A stretch of 5,699 bases of DNA, taken from contig CAMLEO010000380.1 of NCBI GenBank assembly GCA_946478975.1, positions 1-5,699 on the forward strand. The letters run 5' to 3'. Positions within the stretch are counted from its first letter, which is position 1, and each line of letters starts with the position of its first letter. The position numbers and the translations under genes are program-made. Positions 4,676 to 5,699 of the stretch are shown here, one piece after another. The notes beneath the pieces were generated by a model that was not told the origin of the DNA, made no database searches, and saw nothing but the letters and a program-made list of their open reading frames with translations. This stretch comes from an uncultured Steroidobacter sp. (GTDB lineage: Bacteria > Pseudomonadota > Gammaproteobacteria > Steroidobacterales > Steroidobacteraceae).

Positions 4676-5699
4676 ATGGTGCATTTTTTCATCGACCGTC
4701 CGATCTTCGCGTGGGTCGTCGCCATTGTCGTGATGCTGGCCGGCGTGCTCGCCGTCACGACGCTGCCGATCGCGCAGTACCCGAGCATCGCGCCGCCTGC
4801 AATCTCGATCACCGCCAACTATCCCGGCGCTTCGGCCAAGACCGTCGAAGACACCGTGACCCAGGTGATCGAGCAGAAAATGAAGGGCCTGGACCGGCTG
4901 ATGTATATGTCCTCGACCAGCGAAGCGTCCGGCCAGGTGACGATCACGCTCACGTTCGAGAACGGCACCGATGCGGACACGGCGCAGGTCCAGGTGCAAA
5001 ACAAACTTTCGCTCGCAAACGCTTCGCTGCCGGAAGAAGTCCAGCGCCAGGGCCTCACCGTCGCGAAAGCCGTGACCAACTTCGTCAGCGTGCTCGCGTT
5101 CGTGTCCAAGGACGGCAGCATGAGCGCCGCGGATTTGAACGACTACGTCGCGGCGAGCATCCAGGATCCGCTGAGCCGCGTCGAAGGCGTCGGCGACACG
5201 CTGCTGTTCGGCTCGCAATACGCGATGCGAATCTGGCTGGACCCGAGCCGGCTCAACAACTATCACCTCACCGCGCTGGATGTGAGGAACGCAGTTCAGG
5301 CGCAGAACGCGCAAGTCTCCGCCGGTCAACTCGGCGGCCTGCCTGCGGTCAGCGGTCAGCAGCTCAACGCAACGATTACTGCGCAAACGCGTCTGAAGAC
5401 GGCGGAACAGTTCGAAGACATCCTGCTGCGGACTCAGACCGACGGCTCGCAAGTTCGACTGCGCGATGTCGCCAGAATCGAGCTCGGCAGTGAAGGCTAC
5501 GCCAGCCAAGGACGTTACAACGGCAAACCCGCCTCCGCGCTCGCCATCAAGCTGTCGACCGGCGCAAATGCTCTCGACACGATCAAGGCGATCGACGCGA
5601 AGCTGGAGGAGCTCAAACCGTTCTTCCCACCCAGCCTGGAAGTCGAGAAGCCGTACGACACGACGCCGTTCGTGCGCATTTCCATCGAGGAAGTGATCA
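4676..5699 (+). CDS. RND multidrug efflux pump, HAE-1 family (AcrB/MexB type), N-terminal third only
   Basis: Inner-membrane proton-driven drug exporter, working as a trimer with the adaptor encoded just upstream. Only 341 codons are inside the window, against about 1,050 for the family; the frame has no stop and runs off the right edge. The start [20 protein letters not shown] (1-20) is the characteristic first transmembrane helix of HAE-1 pumps, followed by [12 protein letters not shown] (30-41) leading into the periplasmic porter domain. Further AcrB-like blocks are [61 protein letters not shown] (with the Phe equivalent to a drug-pocket residue of AcrB), [13 protein letters not shown] and [17 protein letters not shown] just before the expected second helix. 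The catalytic proton-relay aspartates of TM4 are beyond the window. AAGGAG (4663-4668) lies 7 bp before the ATG and overlaps the adaptor stop, so the two genes form an operon. Confidence 0.94.
   Translation, partial: MVHFFIDRPIFAWVVAIVVMLAGVLAVTTLPIAQYPSIAPPAISITANYPGASAKTVEDTVTQVIEQKMKGLDRLMYMSSTSEASGQVTITLTFENGTDADTAQVQVQNKLSLANASLPEEVQRQGLTVAKAVTNFVSVLAFVSKDGSMSAADLNDYVAASIQDPLSRVEGVGDTLLFGSQYAMRIWLDPSRLNNYHLTALDVRNAVQAQNAQVSAGQLGGLPAVSGQQLNATITAQTRLKTAEQFEDILLRTQTDGSQVRLRDVARIELGSEGYASQGRYNGKPASALAIKLSTGANALDTIKAIDAKLEELKPFFPPSLEVEKPYDTTPFVRISIEEVI

Noticed and set aside
4507..5493. A 328-codon plus-strand open frame over the adaptor/pump junction
   Set aside because: It is an Arg-rich shifted frame. 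The true frame from 4676 gives a continuous AcrB-like protein.
4463..5509. A 348-codon minus-strand open frame opposite the adaptor end and the pump gene
   Set aside because: It is rich in Arg, His and Asp with no motif, and the plus strand encodes unmistakable AcrA and AcrB homologs there.

Overview
The window is GC-rich, gene-dense DNA with strong Shine-Dalgarno sites before most genes. An AcrAB/MexAB-type RND efflux operon, a lipoprotein periplasmic adaptor and cis-prenyltransferase chemistry point to a Gram-negative proteobacterium, probably gamma or beta. That placement rests on protein similarity recalled from memory, not on a search. No tRNA, rRNA, CRISPR array, insertion sequence or phage gene was seen.

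Left block (about 1-1880, all minus strand). Four genes read right to left: a six-helix membrane protein of unknown function (1204-1800), a winged-helix regulator of the HTH_34 type overlapping it by 17 bp (834-1220), a divergent cis-prenyl diphosphate synthase of the UppS family (81-794), and the first 29 codons of an unassigned protein overlapping the synthase stop by 8 bp (1-88). Two almost identical palindromes (801-820 and 1857-1876; 17 of 20 bases the same) lie just upstream of the synthase and of the membrane-protein gene. They look like operators of the local winged-helix regulator. They would tie the membrane protein, the regulator, the synthase and the next gene into one autoregulated unit. 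This is the most interesting part of the window: an isoprenoid-lipid gene under dedicated control, outside the usual uppS-cdsA cell-wall cluster.

Middle (1983-2735, plus strand). A seven-helix, histidine-containing integral membrane protein of unknown function is transcribed divergently from the left block and shares its 182-bp intergenic region with the second operator. It ends 11 bp from the convergent TetR gene.

Right block (2747-5699). A TetR/AcrR-type repressor (minus) is divergent from an RND efflux operon (plus): a MexA/AcrA-type lipoprotein adaptor (3476-4663) and, 12 bp later, the first third of an AcrB/MexB-type HAE-1 pump that runs off the window. The 120-bp intergenic region holds a plausible promoter and, overlapping its -10 element, a palindrome suited to TetR control. 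This is a standard locally repressed multidrug efflux locus; an outer-membrane TolC/OprM-type channel gene may lie just beyond the right edge.
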